DNA from: CAZIKF01 sp964539825
GTDB taxonomy: Bacteria > Muiribacteriota > UBA6191
Assembly: GCA_964539825.1 (NCBI GenBank)
Contig: CAZIKF010000001.1
Coordinates: forward strand, 62,001 to 126,000
DNA length: 64,000 nucleotides
Direction of reading: 5' to 3'
The notes below the pieces were generated by a model. That model ran no database searches and had not been told where the DNA came from. It was given only the letters and a program-made list of their open reading frames with translations. Position numbers and translations under genes: made by a program. Positions 9,167 to 16,883 of the stretch are shown piece after piece; the first letter of the stretch is position 1; each line of letters opens with the position of its first letter.

Positions 9167-11566
9167 CTACCTACCCAGATTAACTAACTGATCAAGCATC
9201 TGAGTTGCCGTATTAATTACCCTTGCTGACGCATTGAATCCCTGCTGGAACTGGATCATCTGGGTCAATTCCTCGTCTATAGACACACCACTTACCGCCA
9301 GACGCTCATTTTCCAGTTGAGTACTGACAACTTTTGTATTTTCTTCCAGTTTAAGCATTTCCTGTGCTCTTACCCCCACGTTGGAAACCACCCCTGCATA
9401 GTAGTCGATAACACTTTGCGGCTCATCCAGAAACCGTGCATTCAAGTTTGCTGACTCGATGAGCCTCGAACCATTTCCACTGGCTCCCGACGAAACCGTA
9501 AGATGTAAATCTGAGGCGGTGCTTCCGGCCCCTTCGCTAAAAGAAATATTCTTATCATTAGAAATCACACGAATAGTTCCTTCCGCCAGCGGAGAGAGCG
9601 TCACCCTGGAGGAAAATCCGTTGAGGTCAAGGGCTTCATTTACCTGTTCCTGTAAATCAAACAAGGTGGAATCATCATCAAAGTCTTCCAGGGTCACCAC
9701 GGCATTTTTTTCACCATCGGAAACCACGAAGTTTGACTGAGACCGGCCATAATCAACACCTTCACCGGCATTAAGAGAGGAAAGTCTTGTACTAAGACCA
9801 AATTCTGTGTGCCCCACAATTCTGGCGAATTTTAATTGAGCCATTCTCAGAGCGTTTCTACCATCCCCACTACCACTACTCACGGGAACCCGATCTCTCT
9901 CCTTCAGGAATACGCCCTGCGCCGCTGCCACCGCTGAGGTGTTGTTTTGAATAAATTCGTCCACTTGAATAGCCCTTGCCGCACCCTTTTCAAAGATATG
10001 GGCATCTGGACTCTTAAAATCTTTAAAAAAGAGTCTTTGGGAAGCGCCATCAAGTCCAAAACCCTCGTAATGTATCTTGTTAAACTCCTTGACCATAGCG
10101 TACGCCATACGATCGAGGTCCATCATTTGACCATCGAGGTGTCTATCCTGATATTCCAATAGACCCCGAAGTTTCCCGCCAACAATGTCATGCCTGACCT
10201 TGATGTTAGTGGAACCAACCTCATTGAGAACCACGTCCACTCCCATCACGAGATCTTCAACAAAGTTTGAAGATGCCTGATAGGTTTCGCCATGGATAGC
10301 GAACCTGGCATCTCGTACCTTGCCGTCAAAGATTACATTGGCCTCACTATCAAGTTCTCTCTCATCAGAAAATCCCATCACTTCAAGAAGATTAGAAGTT
10401 CCCTCAGAGAGGACCATCTCATTGGAGGTTCCGGTTCTAAGAGATTTCATCACGAGTCTGCCTCTTTCGAAGAAAGCACTTACCCCAAGTCCGGATTTGT
10501 TGATGGTGTCTCTTAGATCAGAGACCGTATCCTGATTCTCGATAAAGACTTGAACCCCGTTGATAAAAAAAGAACCGGTTGTGACACCCGCTGTTTCCAA
10601 GGTGGTTCCTTCCTGGAAATTATTTTTGATGTCAATCAATGCCTCGGACTGCAGTTGATGATTATTCGCGGTCTGAAAAACAGTGAGAGTGAAATTTTGA
10701 TTGTCCGCATCCCCCCCAACAAAGACATCTGCGATTCGGGGATTGTTATGGTCAGGCAGTAGAAATTCATCGGACTCCACTGACTTGAGCCCGTCTCTAA
10801 AGTTGTTTCGAATAAAGTTCAGATCATAGGACTTTCCACCCTGAACCAGAAGATGTTCTCCCACCCTGACAAATAAATTCTGATCACTGTCTTCGTGTAT
10901 ATCTATGTTGACCAGTTCGGATAATTCATCTAGAAGAAGATCCCTACTATCCAGAATATCATTAGGGTTTTGATCAGAATTACGCACTTTATTAATTTCC
11001 AGATTCAAATCCGTCAGGCTTTTCGCTATCGAATTGATCCTGGTTAAATTCTGTTCAATCTCAAGATTCACATTATCTCTTTCCTGTTCAATTTTTCCGC
11101 TGGTGAAGTTTAGAAATGTAGAGAGGGATTTGGCACGCTCAATGAGCGTTACTCGGACCGAAGCCTTCTCGGGCTGATTGTTCAGATCCTCCAGGGACTG
11201 AAACATGAGATCTATGGCCGATCTGACATTGTTGTCGCTGGGTTCGTTCAAAATGGTCTGTAACTTTCCTAATCCCGTTGAAAGAGAATCTACAAAGCCT
11301 TGAAATGATTTCTGATCCCTCAACTGGTCATCGATGAATTCATCTCGAATTCTGCGAACTTCCCCCAAAGTTACTCCGGTACCAATCTGACCGGCCGCTA
11401 ACCCTTCAATATTCAGCGCTTTCGTGGTCTTTAAGCTGACCACCTGGCGACTATAACCCTTGGTTTCAGCGTTGGTGATATTATGTCCCACCACGTTGAG
11501 AGCTTGCTGGTGTGCGATGACACCCTTTTTGCCTATCTCAAGGCCTAAAAACGCTCCAAGTGACAT
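9167..11566 (-). CDS. flgK: enlarged flagellar hook-associated protein 1 (FlgK)
   Basis: First hook-filament junction protein. The N-terminus has the conserved block VVGHNITNAETKGYSRQ (about residues 27-43), and the C-terminus ends in the standard IQFQQGFNASARVINT helix. Both ends form the coiled-coil D0/D1 core. At 799 residues it is clearly longer than typical FlgK (about 450-650). The extra mass lies mid-protein (about 290-440 and 590-700) and includes modules like those in the neighbouring FlgL, for example GSTASDLHLTVSSGASGNG. The ATG at 11566 has GGGAGAG upstream. A strong intrinsic terminator lies between flgN and this gene, so flgK-flgL expression may depend on read-through or on its own promoter, which I could not identify in the 54 bases available. 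Confidence 0.95.
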   Translation of the reverse strand: MSLGAFLGLEIGKKGVIAHQQALNVVGHNITNAETKGYSRQVVSLKTTKALNIEGLAAGQIGTGVTLGEVRRIRDEFIDDQLRDQKSFQGFVDSLSTGLGKLQTILNEPSDNNVRSAIDLMFQSLEDLNNQPEKASVRVTLIERAKSLSTFLNFTSGKIEQERDNVNLEIEQNLTRINSIAKSLTDLNLEINKVRNSDQNPNDILDSRDLLLDELSELVNIDIHEDSDQNLFVRVGEHLLVQGGKSYDLNFIRNNFRDGLKSVESDEFLLPDHNNPRIADVFVGGDADNQNFTLTVFQTANNHQLQSEALIDIKNNFQEGTTLETAGVTTGSFFINGVQVFIENQDTVSDLRDTINKSGLGVSAFFERGRLVMKSLRTGTSNEMVLSEGTSNLLEVMGFSDERELDSEANVIFDGKVRDARFAIHGETYQASSNFVEDLVMGVDVVLNEVGSTNIKVRHDIVGGKLRGLLEYQDRHLDGQMMDLDRMAYAMVKEFNKIHYEGFGLDGASQRLFFKDFKSPDAHIFEKGAARAIQVDEFIQNNTSAVAAAQGVFLKERDRVPVSSGSGDGRNALRMAQLKFARIVGHTEFGLSTRLSSLNAGEGVDYGRSQSNFVVSDGEKNAVVTLEDFDDDSTLFDLQEQVNEALDLNGFSSRVTLSPLAEGTIRVISNDKNISFSEGAGSTASDLHLTVSSGASGNGSRLIESANLNARFLDEPQSVIDYYAGVVSNVGVRAQEMLKLEENTKVVSTQLENERLAVSGVSIDEELTQMIQFQQGFNASARVINTATQMLDQLVNLGR

Positions 11567-11620
11567 GAATACTCTCCCTCGTTAACCTCTCTGATCCAGA
11601 TCAGACTAAAATTCAGACAT

Positions 11621-11653
11621 AAAAAAAAGCCCAACACATCCAATGTGTTAGGC
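11621..11653 (-). terminator. intrinsic terminator between flgN and flgK
   Basis: On the minus strand, GCCTAACACAT and ATGTGTTGGGC form an 11-bp stem (one G-U pair) with a 3-base loop TGG, followed at once by eight T (11628 down to 11621). This is a textbook rho-independent terminator. It lies inside the flagellar cluster, after flgN and before flgK, where it would reduce flgK-flgL transcription relative to flgM-flgN. Confidence 0.88.
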
Positions 11654-11690
11654 TTTCCTTAGCCAGTATTTTTGCCGATCCGGGCTTTCC

Positions 11691-12200
11691 TCAGGCTGTC
11701 AGGTTCACAGAATTATAAGATTGAACCTTTGAGCTTTTTTGGATTCTCGAATAGGTTAATTCCTCGGGAAATGCCAGGTCCTTAACAGCCTGGATCACCT
11801 TTCGTACGATCTTAATCGATACTCCGAGCAATAATTTGTTCCGGTCATTTATCTTACCCAGGTCCCGCGCTAAATCTTTAATTTGAACTTTGATTTGCAT
11901 TAGAGGCTGCTGAAACTCGCCAGCCTCCTGGGCAATCTCATCAAACCCTCGTTCGGAGCATATTTTCCTTCTCCTGGACTCAAGCTCCTGTAAGAGTGAA
12001 ACAACCGTTACTTCTTTTTGTACGAGTTGTTGCAAGCTCTTTGGATCTCTATCCTGGGTTTCGGATAAATATACCGCCTTTTCGCGGGCAAATCCCAGCA
12101 GCCTTTCATATTGTTCAAGCTGCGATTCGAGATTTTGATGAACTGCCTTAGCGATTTTCATTTGATTAAGCGCTTTCTTGTCCTCTCTCTCAAAGGACAA
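11691..12200 (-). CDS. flgN: FlgN-type flagellar export chaperone
   Basis: A 169-residue, mostly helical protein. In flagellated bacteria FlgN binds FlgK and FlgL in the cytoplasm and delivers them to the export gate. Residues about 10-150 are predicted coiled helix (for example LESQLEQYERLLGFAREKA), with the LLQELESRRR segment typical of the family, and a disordered tail. Similarity within the family is low, so position between flgM and flgK (as YvyG in Bacillus) is the main support. The frame opens at a TTG at 12200; a perfect palindrome TTGCATTAATGCAA (12206-12219) lies just before it and no clear ribosome site is near, so the start may be the ATG 13 codons in. Its clients here are unusually large. 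Confidence 0.75.
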   Translation of the reverse strand: MSFEREDKKALNQMKIAKAVHQNLESQLEQYERLLGFAREKAVYLSETQDRDPKSLQQLVQKEVTVVSLLQELESRRRKICSERGFDEIAQEAGEFQQPLMQIKVQIKDLARDLGKINDRNKLLLGVSIKIVRKVIQAVKDLAFPEELTYSRIQKSSKVQSYNSVNLTA

Positions 12201-12205
12201 ATCTA

Positions 12206-12219
12206 TTGCATTAATGCAA
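12206..12219. repeat. 14-bp palindrome upstream of flgN
   Basis: TTGCATTAATGCAA is a perfect palindrome in the 36-bp gap between flgM and flgN. It could be a protein-binding site or a weak RNA hairpin near the flgN start. I know of no regulator that clearly matches it. Confidence 0.4.
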
Positions 12220-12236
12220 CGGGTTAGGATCTTCCT

Positions 12237-12626
12237 TTATGTTAAATCGTCAAGAACCCCTGAATTCAGGAGTCTTTCTGCAACCTTTTCTGAATCAACA
12301 GTCTTGAAATATGCGTCAACCCCTCCTTCATCAATCAGCTTTTTGATCTCATCGACACGAGAATTGGCCTCTTCAGGACTATTGAGAACCTCTCGTACAA
12401 TGGGATCCACCTGTGACTTTGGAGACGAACTATCCGCTCTTCTAAATGTAGGTGGTGCATAGCTCGTATTTACAGGACTTGGATTAGAACCGATTTTTAC
12501 TGAATCCCCTACGGACTTCTTAGACTGTAGGGTGTTTTCAAAACCGGAAGCTTTATCTGCCCGTTTGGCCTTAGAACGCTTCGTATTATCGACATGATGA
12601 TTGGGCGAATTGCCTATGATCTTCAT
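12237..12626 (-). CDS. flgM: FlgM-like anti-sigma-28 factor
   Basis: A 129-residue protein. FlgM holds the flagellar sigma factor (FliA/SigD) inactive until the hook is complete, then leaves the cell through the export channel. The N-terminal 75 residues are polar and low in order, as in known FlgM. The C-terminal part has the family pattern RVDEIKKLIDEGG followed by an acidic helix with EKVAERLLNSG. It is longer than typical FlgM (about 90-100). GAGGTG lies 5 bases before the ATG. A candidate sigma-28 promoter lies upstream, the usual feedback arrangement. flgN follows after 36 bases. Confidence 0.85.
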   Translation of the reverse strand: MKIIGNSPNHHVDNTKRSKAKRADKASGFENTLQSKKSVGDSVKIGSNPSPVNTSYAPPTFRRADSSSPKSQVDPIVREVLNSPEEANSRVDEIKKLIDEGGVDAYFKTVDSEKVAERLLNSGVLDDLT

Positions 12627-12824
12627 GACAGCACCTCTTTTTCCTTACTTAACTGACTATAACCGACATATATACTGTCGTCTCTTTGAATAAGACCCTT
12701 TAGCTCAATTCTACCGTGTGAGGATAAAATATCGCTATTTTTTGAGCCTTTTCTACAATTATCTCTACTTTTTACTGTGTATTGTTTTGAGGTCATTTAT
12801 TTACCTGCTTTTAATCTCTAATCC
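12627..12824. other. AT-rich gap between flgM and yvyF-like gene
   Basis: About 200 bases with no gene. The flgM-proximal part holds the candidate sigma-28 promoter. The part near 12770-12840 is AT-rich and carries near-repeats of GATTAGAGA and GATTAAA (minus strand) just after the yvyF-like stop. Confidence 0.5.
12675..12702 (-). promoter_or_regulatory. possible sigma-28 (FliA/SigD) promoter of flgM
   Basis: On the minus strand TAAA (12699-12702) is followed after 16 bases by GACGACAG (12675-12682). The known consensus is TAAA, a spacer of about 15, then GCCGATAT or GCCGATAA; five of eight -10 positions fit. The transcript would start about 42 bases before flgM. The match is imperfect and no sigma-28 gene is in the window to compare. 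Confidence 0.4.
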
Positions 12825-13052
12825 TTATTCTCTAATCTTTAATCTACCCTGTCTGACGAACCGCAAGATGACCCTTTCACGAATTTCAGTTTCCTTGGCG
12901 ACTTCTTCCACAGTGCAACCGGGATGCTCCCAGACATATTCTCTCACGCTGCGAAAGATCTCGATTTCTTCCAATCTACACTTTTGGCAAAGTTCAGTTC
13001 CAAGGGGTAAGTTGACTGTTTCCCCACAGTTCTCACATGTTGCTATTGGCAT
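12825..13052 (-). CDS. YvyF-like flagellar operon zinc-ribbon protein
   Basis: A 75-residue protein with an N-terminal zinc ribbon, CENCG and CQKC (about residues 6-9 and 23-26), and a helical C-terminal half resembling a small DNA-binding fold (TVEEVAKETEIRERVILRFVRQGRLKI). This is the layout of the Bacillus flagellar operon protein YvyF, which also sits between comFC and flgM. I prefer the ATG at 13052, with GGAG 11 bases upstream; the frame is open to 13103. It overlaps the end of comFC by 20 bases, so translation is probably coupled. The function of the family is not established; regulation of flagellar genes is likely from the fold and place. Confidence 0.75.
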   Translation of the reverse strand: MPIATCENCGETVNLPLGTELCQKCRLEEIEIFRSVREYVWEHPGCTVEEVAKETEIRERVILRFVRQGRLKIRE

Positions 13053-13722
13053 TGTAACCAGTGCTCCGATCCCGCAAATTCTGAAAGGCGAGAATGAACC
13101 CATAGATCTGCTGATATCCTAAACTGCGCAAAAGTGAAACACAAGTCCTCATGCTAGTTCCGGTACTCATTACATCATCTATGAGCAAGGCCTTCTTTGA
13201 TCCTTTTTCGAAATCGTCACGAGGTATGAAAAGATTCACCCCATTTTCTTTTCTTTCTTTTCGATTTAATAGCTTCTGTGACAATTTTGAAGGATTTCTA
13301 TCCAAAGCTGAAAGAAGGGAGTTTCTAAGTTCATCGGGTAGACCGTTTTCCATCCAGTGGTCACCCTTACTTGAAGGTATGAAAATTAAATCATACTTTG
13401 CAGATGTAAACTCACCGGGTAAAAATTCCCACCATGGAAACAGGGTCGGAGGAAATTCTTCCATTTTGGTGAACAGAATCCACTTTCCCAACTCATCATA
13501 ACTGCTTAAAGCTTTAAATCCATCGATTCCAAGCCTCTTGGAGCAGGTCTTGCAGCCAGAGACCCCCAGGGGTTTCAAACACAAGATACAACGGTTTCTA
13601 TGACGCAAGCTCTTAAAACAAGCCTCACATAAAGGATCTGGTGTTGAATGCGAACAAATGGCACAGGGAACAGGGAATGCAATTCCTAGTAATAACCTGG
13701 AGATCCAATTCAAGTGAATCAA
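13033..13722 (-). CDS. comFC: ComFC-family amidophosphoribosyltransferase-like protein
   Basis: A 229-residue protein of the ComF family, known for DNA uptake in competent bacteria but present widely. The N-terminus has a double zinc ribbon (CAIC, CEAC, CILC, CKTC; about residues 20-60). The C-terminal half is a type I phosphoribosyltransferase fold with the PRPP-binding motif ALLIDDVMSTGTS (about 183-195). The biochemical role of the family is still unclear. The frame opens at a TTG at 13722 without an obvious ribosome site, so the exact start is open. It sits between lpxA (20 bases upstream) and the yvyF-like gene, as in Bacillus apart from the lipid A genes. No other competence gene is present. 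Confidence 0.88.
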   Translation of the reverse strand: MIHLNWISRLLLGIAFPVPCAICSHSTPDPLCEACFKSLRHRNRCILCLKPLGVSGCKTCSKRLGIDGFKALSSYDELGKWILFTKMEEFPPTLFPWWEFLPGEFTSAKYDLIFIPSSKGDHWMENGLPDELRNSLLSALDRNPSKLSQKLLNRKERKENGVNLFIPRDDFEKGSKKALLIDDVMSTGTSMRTCVSLLRSLGYQQIYGFILAFQNLRDRSTGYNANSNM

Positions 13723-13742
13723 GAAGTGATGGGCCTGAGGTC

Positions 13743-14519
13743 TTACCCTCGAACTATTCCGCGATCACTCTTTTCAAGAAATTCCAGAAGTCTGCGCAGG
13801 GCGGCGGTCTCCTCAAGATCACTGCGTATTTCTTCAATTGCCTGGGAAACATTATAGCCAGAACGATAAAGAAAATTATAAGCCTGCCGCAGTACCCTTC
13901 TCTCGGTCTTATCAACTCCATTTCTTTCGAGGCCGACCGAATTCATTCCAAACACTCTGGCAGGAATCCCCTGAACTTTCATATAGGGAGGTACATCTTT
14001 GGTAACTTTTGACATTCCCCCTACCATAGCCATGGTCCCAATCTTACAAAATTGGTGAATTCCAACGTACCCGGCAATGACTGCTGCATCTTCAACAACC
14101 ACATGACCAGCGAGTGTGGAGAGATTTGACATGATGACGTGATCACCGACAATACAGTCATGAGCAATGTGGGTATATGCCAGGAAATTGTTATCATGTC
14201 CCACGATAGTTTTGGTTCCGTCGGCAGTACCTCTATTCACTGTCACGTATTCCCGAATGACATTCCTATCTCCAACTTCCAGAAAAGTTTGGCCCCCATC
14301 ATATTTTAAATCCTGGGTCAGAGAACCTACAATGGCCCCCTGGTAGACCTGATTACTCTTCCCGATGTGGGTATTCTCTCCGATGAAAACATGCCCGTGG
14401 ATGACGGTACCTTGGTCGATTCTGGCATTCCCTTCAATTACGGAATACGGACCAATAATTACATCGCTAGCTAACTCTGCATAGCGTGATACTTGTGCTG
14501 TTTCATGAACCTCAGCCAT
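13743..14519 (-). CDS. lpxA: UDP-N-acetylglucosamine O-acyltransferase (LpxA)
   Basis: First enzyme of lipid A synthesis: transfers a 3-hydroxyacyl chain from acyl carrier protein to UDP-GlcNAc in the cytosol. The 258-residue length is standard. The first about 190 residues are left-handed beta-helix hexapeptide repeats, with the catalytic histidine in THIAHDCIVGDHV (about residues 114-126) and the conserved YVGIHQFCKIG block; the C-terminal 65 residues form the helical domain. The ATG at 14519 is preceded by a tandem decamer rich in GGGG (see separate entry) that supplies several possible ribosome sites. It lies 26 bases after lpxC/fabZ in the same operon. Identity is secure. Confidence 0.96.
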   Translation of the reverse strand: MAEVHETAQVSRYAELASDVIIGPYSVIEGNARIDQGTVIHGHVFIGENTHIGKSNQVYQGAIVGSLTQDLKYDGGQTFLEVGDRNVIREYVTVNRGTADGTKTIVGHDNNFLAYTHIAHDCIVGDHVIMSNLSTLAGHVVVEDAAVIAGYVGIHQFCKIGTMAMVGGMSKVTKDVPPYMKVQGIPARVFGMNSVGLERNGVDKTERRVLRQAYNFLYRSGYNVSQAIEEIRSDLEETAALRRLLEFLEKSDRGIVRG

Positions 14520-14520
14520 T

Positions 14521-14550
14521 TCCCCTTACTCCCCATTACTCCCCATTACT
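14521..14550 (-). repeat. three tandem decamers between lpxC/fabZ and lpxA
   Basis: Read on the minus strand, the gap is AGTAATGGGG twice and then AGTAAGGGGA, running from the stop codon of lpxC/fabZ to the base before the lpxA start. Each unit carries a G-rich Shine-Dalgarno-like core. Unit number would set ribosome-site spacing for lpxA. Confidence 0.65.
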
Positions 14551-15826
14551 TAATCATGAAGCTCAGCTTCCCTTCCACATGGACCTGTCCGTTTACTCTT
14601 GCCACTCCATCGACTTTTCCAGTTCCGCCTCTGAGCTTTAACACCGAAATTTCGAGTTCCAATTGATCTCCAGGATAAACCGGCTTACGAAATCTAACTG
14701 AATCAAGACCGGTGAAAAACGGGGTCTTACCGTAATTTCCCATCATGGAGAGTAAGCAAACCCCAGCCACCTGGGCAAGAGCTTCTACGATGAGAACTCC
14801 CGGCATCAAAGGACGATCGGGGAAGTGTCCATTGAAGAATTCTTCATTTCCCGTCACACTCTTTATCCCTACAGCCCCCTTTCCAACCTCCATGCGAACT
14901 ATGCGGTCCACAAGCAGGAAGGGATAGCGATGTGGAATGATGCGCTTAATATCATTGAGGTCCAGAGATTCGCCATCTTCCAGACCAACCTCCCGAACCA
15001 GACACTCTTCTTCGATCATTTTCTTCAACAGTCGTATATTTGTTCTATGGCCGGACTTGATACCCACAAATTTTCCAAGAATTGGAAATCCGAAGACATT
15101 CATATCTCCGTAAAAATCCATAATTTTATGCCAGGCAAATTCGTTAGGAAACCGGAGACCTTCCTCATTTAAGCACTTCTGCCCATCGACCACAACAGCG
15201 TTTCGTAGACTACCACCAAGCGCCTGTCCAGCTCTATGCTGATGCTCAACCTCTTCGAGTAAGCAGAATGTTCGCGCTCGAAGTAATTTCTCGGCCGGGT
15301 CAATATCCTGAAAATTTACTTTTAGATGGCGGACACCAATCATGGTCCCAGAATAATCCAGAGTATAGGAAATGCTGAACTCATTAGAAGGATAGGCAAT
15401 CAGGACCGCGTCATTATCCTCAACCTCACAGGTCTTGACTACGCGATATTGCGGCAACTCGACATCTTGTTCAACAATCCCGGCATCCACAAAATTTTGA
15501 TAAAATTCAATACCGCTACCGTCAAGAATTGGTGGTTCGTCGGAATCAATTTCAAGTGTTAGATTGGTGAGATGCAAGGCCCCAATCGCTGCCATGAGAT
15601 GCTCAAAGGTATAGATGGATTCATTACCGTCACTAAGATTGGTACCCCTCGAGATACCGTGTACATGGTCTACCGAAACCTTCAAACGATAATCGTCTTT
15701 ATGCTTTTTTACAAAGACTAGACCGTGATTAGGTTCGGCAGGGCATGCCTTAAGTGTGACAGGCTTTCCCGTGTGCAGTCCCAGATCGGTAAACTCCACC
15801 GGACTCGCCAAAGTCCTTTGCTTCAT
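14546..15826 (-). CDS. lpxC/fabZ: LpxC-FabZ fusion: lipid A deacetylase and hydroxyacyl-ACP dehydratase
   Basis: A 426-residue two-domain enzyme. Residues about 1-280 are LpxC, the zinc deacetylase committing UDP-acyl-GlcNAc to lipid A: zinc ligands in TFEHLMAA and HKIMDFYGD, and the catalytic histidine in KSGHRTN. Residues about 285-426 are FabZ, the dehydratase of fatty acid elongation, with HRYPFLLVDR and the active-site block GHFPDRPLMPGVLIVEAL containing His and, further on, Glu. Such fusions are known from Bacteroidetes and some other diderms. Joining them couples two enzymes that compete for 3-hydroxyacyl-ACP flux. It is 30 bases after lpxD and 26 before lpxA. All catalytic motifs look intact. 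Confidence 0.96.
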   Translation of the reverse strand: MKQRTLASPVEFTDLGLHTGKPVTLKACPAEPNHGLVFVKKHKDDYRLKVSVDHVHGISRGTNLSDGNESIYTFEHLMAAIGALHLTNLTLEIDSDEPPILDGSGIEFYQNFVDAGIVEQDVELPQYRVVKTCEVEDNDAVLIAYPSNEFSISYTLDYSGTMIGVRHLKVNFQDIDPAEKLLRARTFCLLEEVEHQHRAGQALGGSLRNAVVVDGQKCLNEEGLRFPNEFAWHKIMDFYGDMNVFGFPILGKFVGIKSGHRTNIRLLKKMIEEECLVREVGLEDGESLDLNDIKRIIPHRYPFLLVDRIVRMEVGKGAVGIKSVTGNEEFFNGHFPDRPLMPGVLIVEALAQVAGVCLLSMMGNYGKTPFFTGLDSVRFRKPVYPGDQLELEISVLKLRGGTGKVDGVARVNGQVHVEGKLSFMIK

Positions 15827-15856
15827 GGCTTCATATCCGTATTCAACGTTGTTAAT

Positions 15857-16876
15857 TCAATTCTTCAGGCTTAAGCTTTTTATTGCTTCTCTTAATTCTC
15901 GCCTCAGCCCTACAATCCGCCCTTGCGCTGCTAAAATTTTCATCTGTAGACGATGGTCCCGCCCGGGAAAACCCGAAATCATGGAACCTTCCGGGACATC
16001 CTTCGCAGGTGCCCCCCGCGCTACAATTGTAGCATTAGATCCTATTGTTATATGACCTACAGAACCGGATTGTCCACCAAAGGTTACATAATCTCCCAGA
16101 ATTGTGGAACCCGAAAGCCCGGATTGGGACGCCATAAGGCATCCAATTCCCATTTTTACATTGTGTCCGACCTGCACCAGGTTATCAAGTTTGGTGCCAT
16201 TCCCAATCCAGGTTTCACGAAAAGTACCTCTATCTATGGTGGTACCAGCCCCTACTTCAACATCATCGCCAAGGATGACAGTACCCAACTGGGGAATCTT
16301 GTGATGTACTCCCTTGTGAGGAGCGTACCCATAACCATCACTTCCTATAACGGCATTAGGCTGGAGAATCACTCGATCTCCAATTTTGACACTTTCACGT
16401 ATAGAACAATTGGAGTGAATCAAACAATCTTCGCCAATGGTCACCCCCTGCCCGAGGGAGACATTTGCGTAGACTACTGTCCGATCCCCTATAGAAACCC
16501 CAGCATCAACAAATACCCCCGGGTATAGAACTACATCCGTCCCGATCTGCGCAGTCTCATGTATTGAAGTGTTTGGGTGAATACGATCATAGGTAGGGAC
16601 GTATGAGTCCATCACGCGCAAAACCTTGGCGAATGCTAAATAAGGATTTGTGACTTTTACATGGGGAATTTTAAGCCGCCATGTACCTTGAGGAAGGATG
16701 GCGAAAGAAGCCTGGCAGGATTCTACTAATTGCGCCTTTTCTTTTGAGACCGCGTAAACAAGGTCTCCAGCTCTGGCGGAACTGATTTCAGATACCCCTC
16801 CGATAAGAATATCTTCATCACCAACCCATTCTCCCTGAATATGGCTCCGGAGTTCGTGAGTCGTAACCGCTCTCAT
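15857..16876 (-). CDS. lpxD: UDP-3-O-(3-hydroxyacyl)glucosamine N-acyltransferase (LpxD)
   Basis: Third committed lipid A enzyme, adding the N-linked acyl chain. The 339-residue protein has the LpxD layout: an N-terminal uridine-binding domain (about 1-100), a left-handed beta-helix of hexapeptide repeats (about 100-300) and a C-terminal helix. The catalytic histidine lies in DNLVQVGHNVKMG, and the diagnostic block IGSDGYGYAP is present. It starts 7 bases after the skp-like gene and precedes lpxC/fabZ, so substrate order and gene order go together. Identity is secure; acyl-chain length cannot be read from sequence. Confidence 0.96.
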   Translation of the reverse strand: MRAVTTHELRSHIQGEWVGDEDILIGGVSEISSARAGDLVYAVSKEKAQLVESCQASFAILPQGTWRLKIPHVKVTNPYLAFAKVLRVMDSYVPTYDRIHPNTSIHETAQIGTDVVLYPGVFVDAGVSIGDRTVVYANVSLGQGVTIGEDCLIHSNCSIRESVKIGDRVILQPNAVIGSDGYGYAPHKGVHHKIPQLGTVILGDDVEVGAGTTIDRGTFRETWIGNGTKLDNLVQVGHNVKMGIGCLMASQSGLSGSTILGDYVTFGGQSGSVGHITIGSNATIVARGAPAKDVPEGSMISGFPGRDHRLQMKILAAQGRIVGLRRELREAIKSLSLKN

Positions 16877-16883
16877 GAGAGCT

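Noticed and set aside
15953..16528. Long plus-strand reading frame of 191 codons opposite lpxD.
   Set aside because: It lies entirely antisense to a clear lpxD gene, and its product has no coherent composition or motif; it is a by-product of lpxD codon use.
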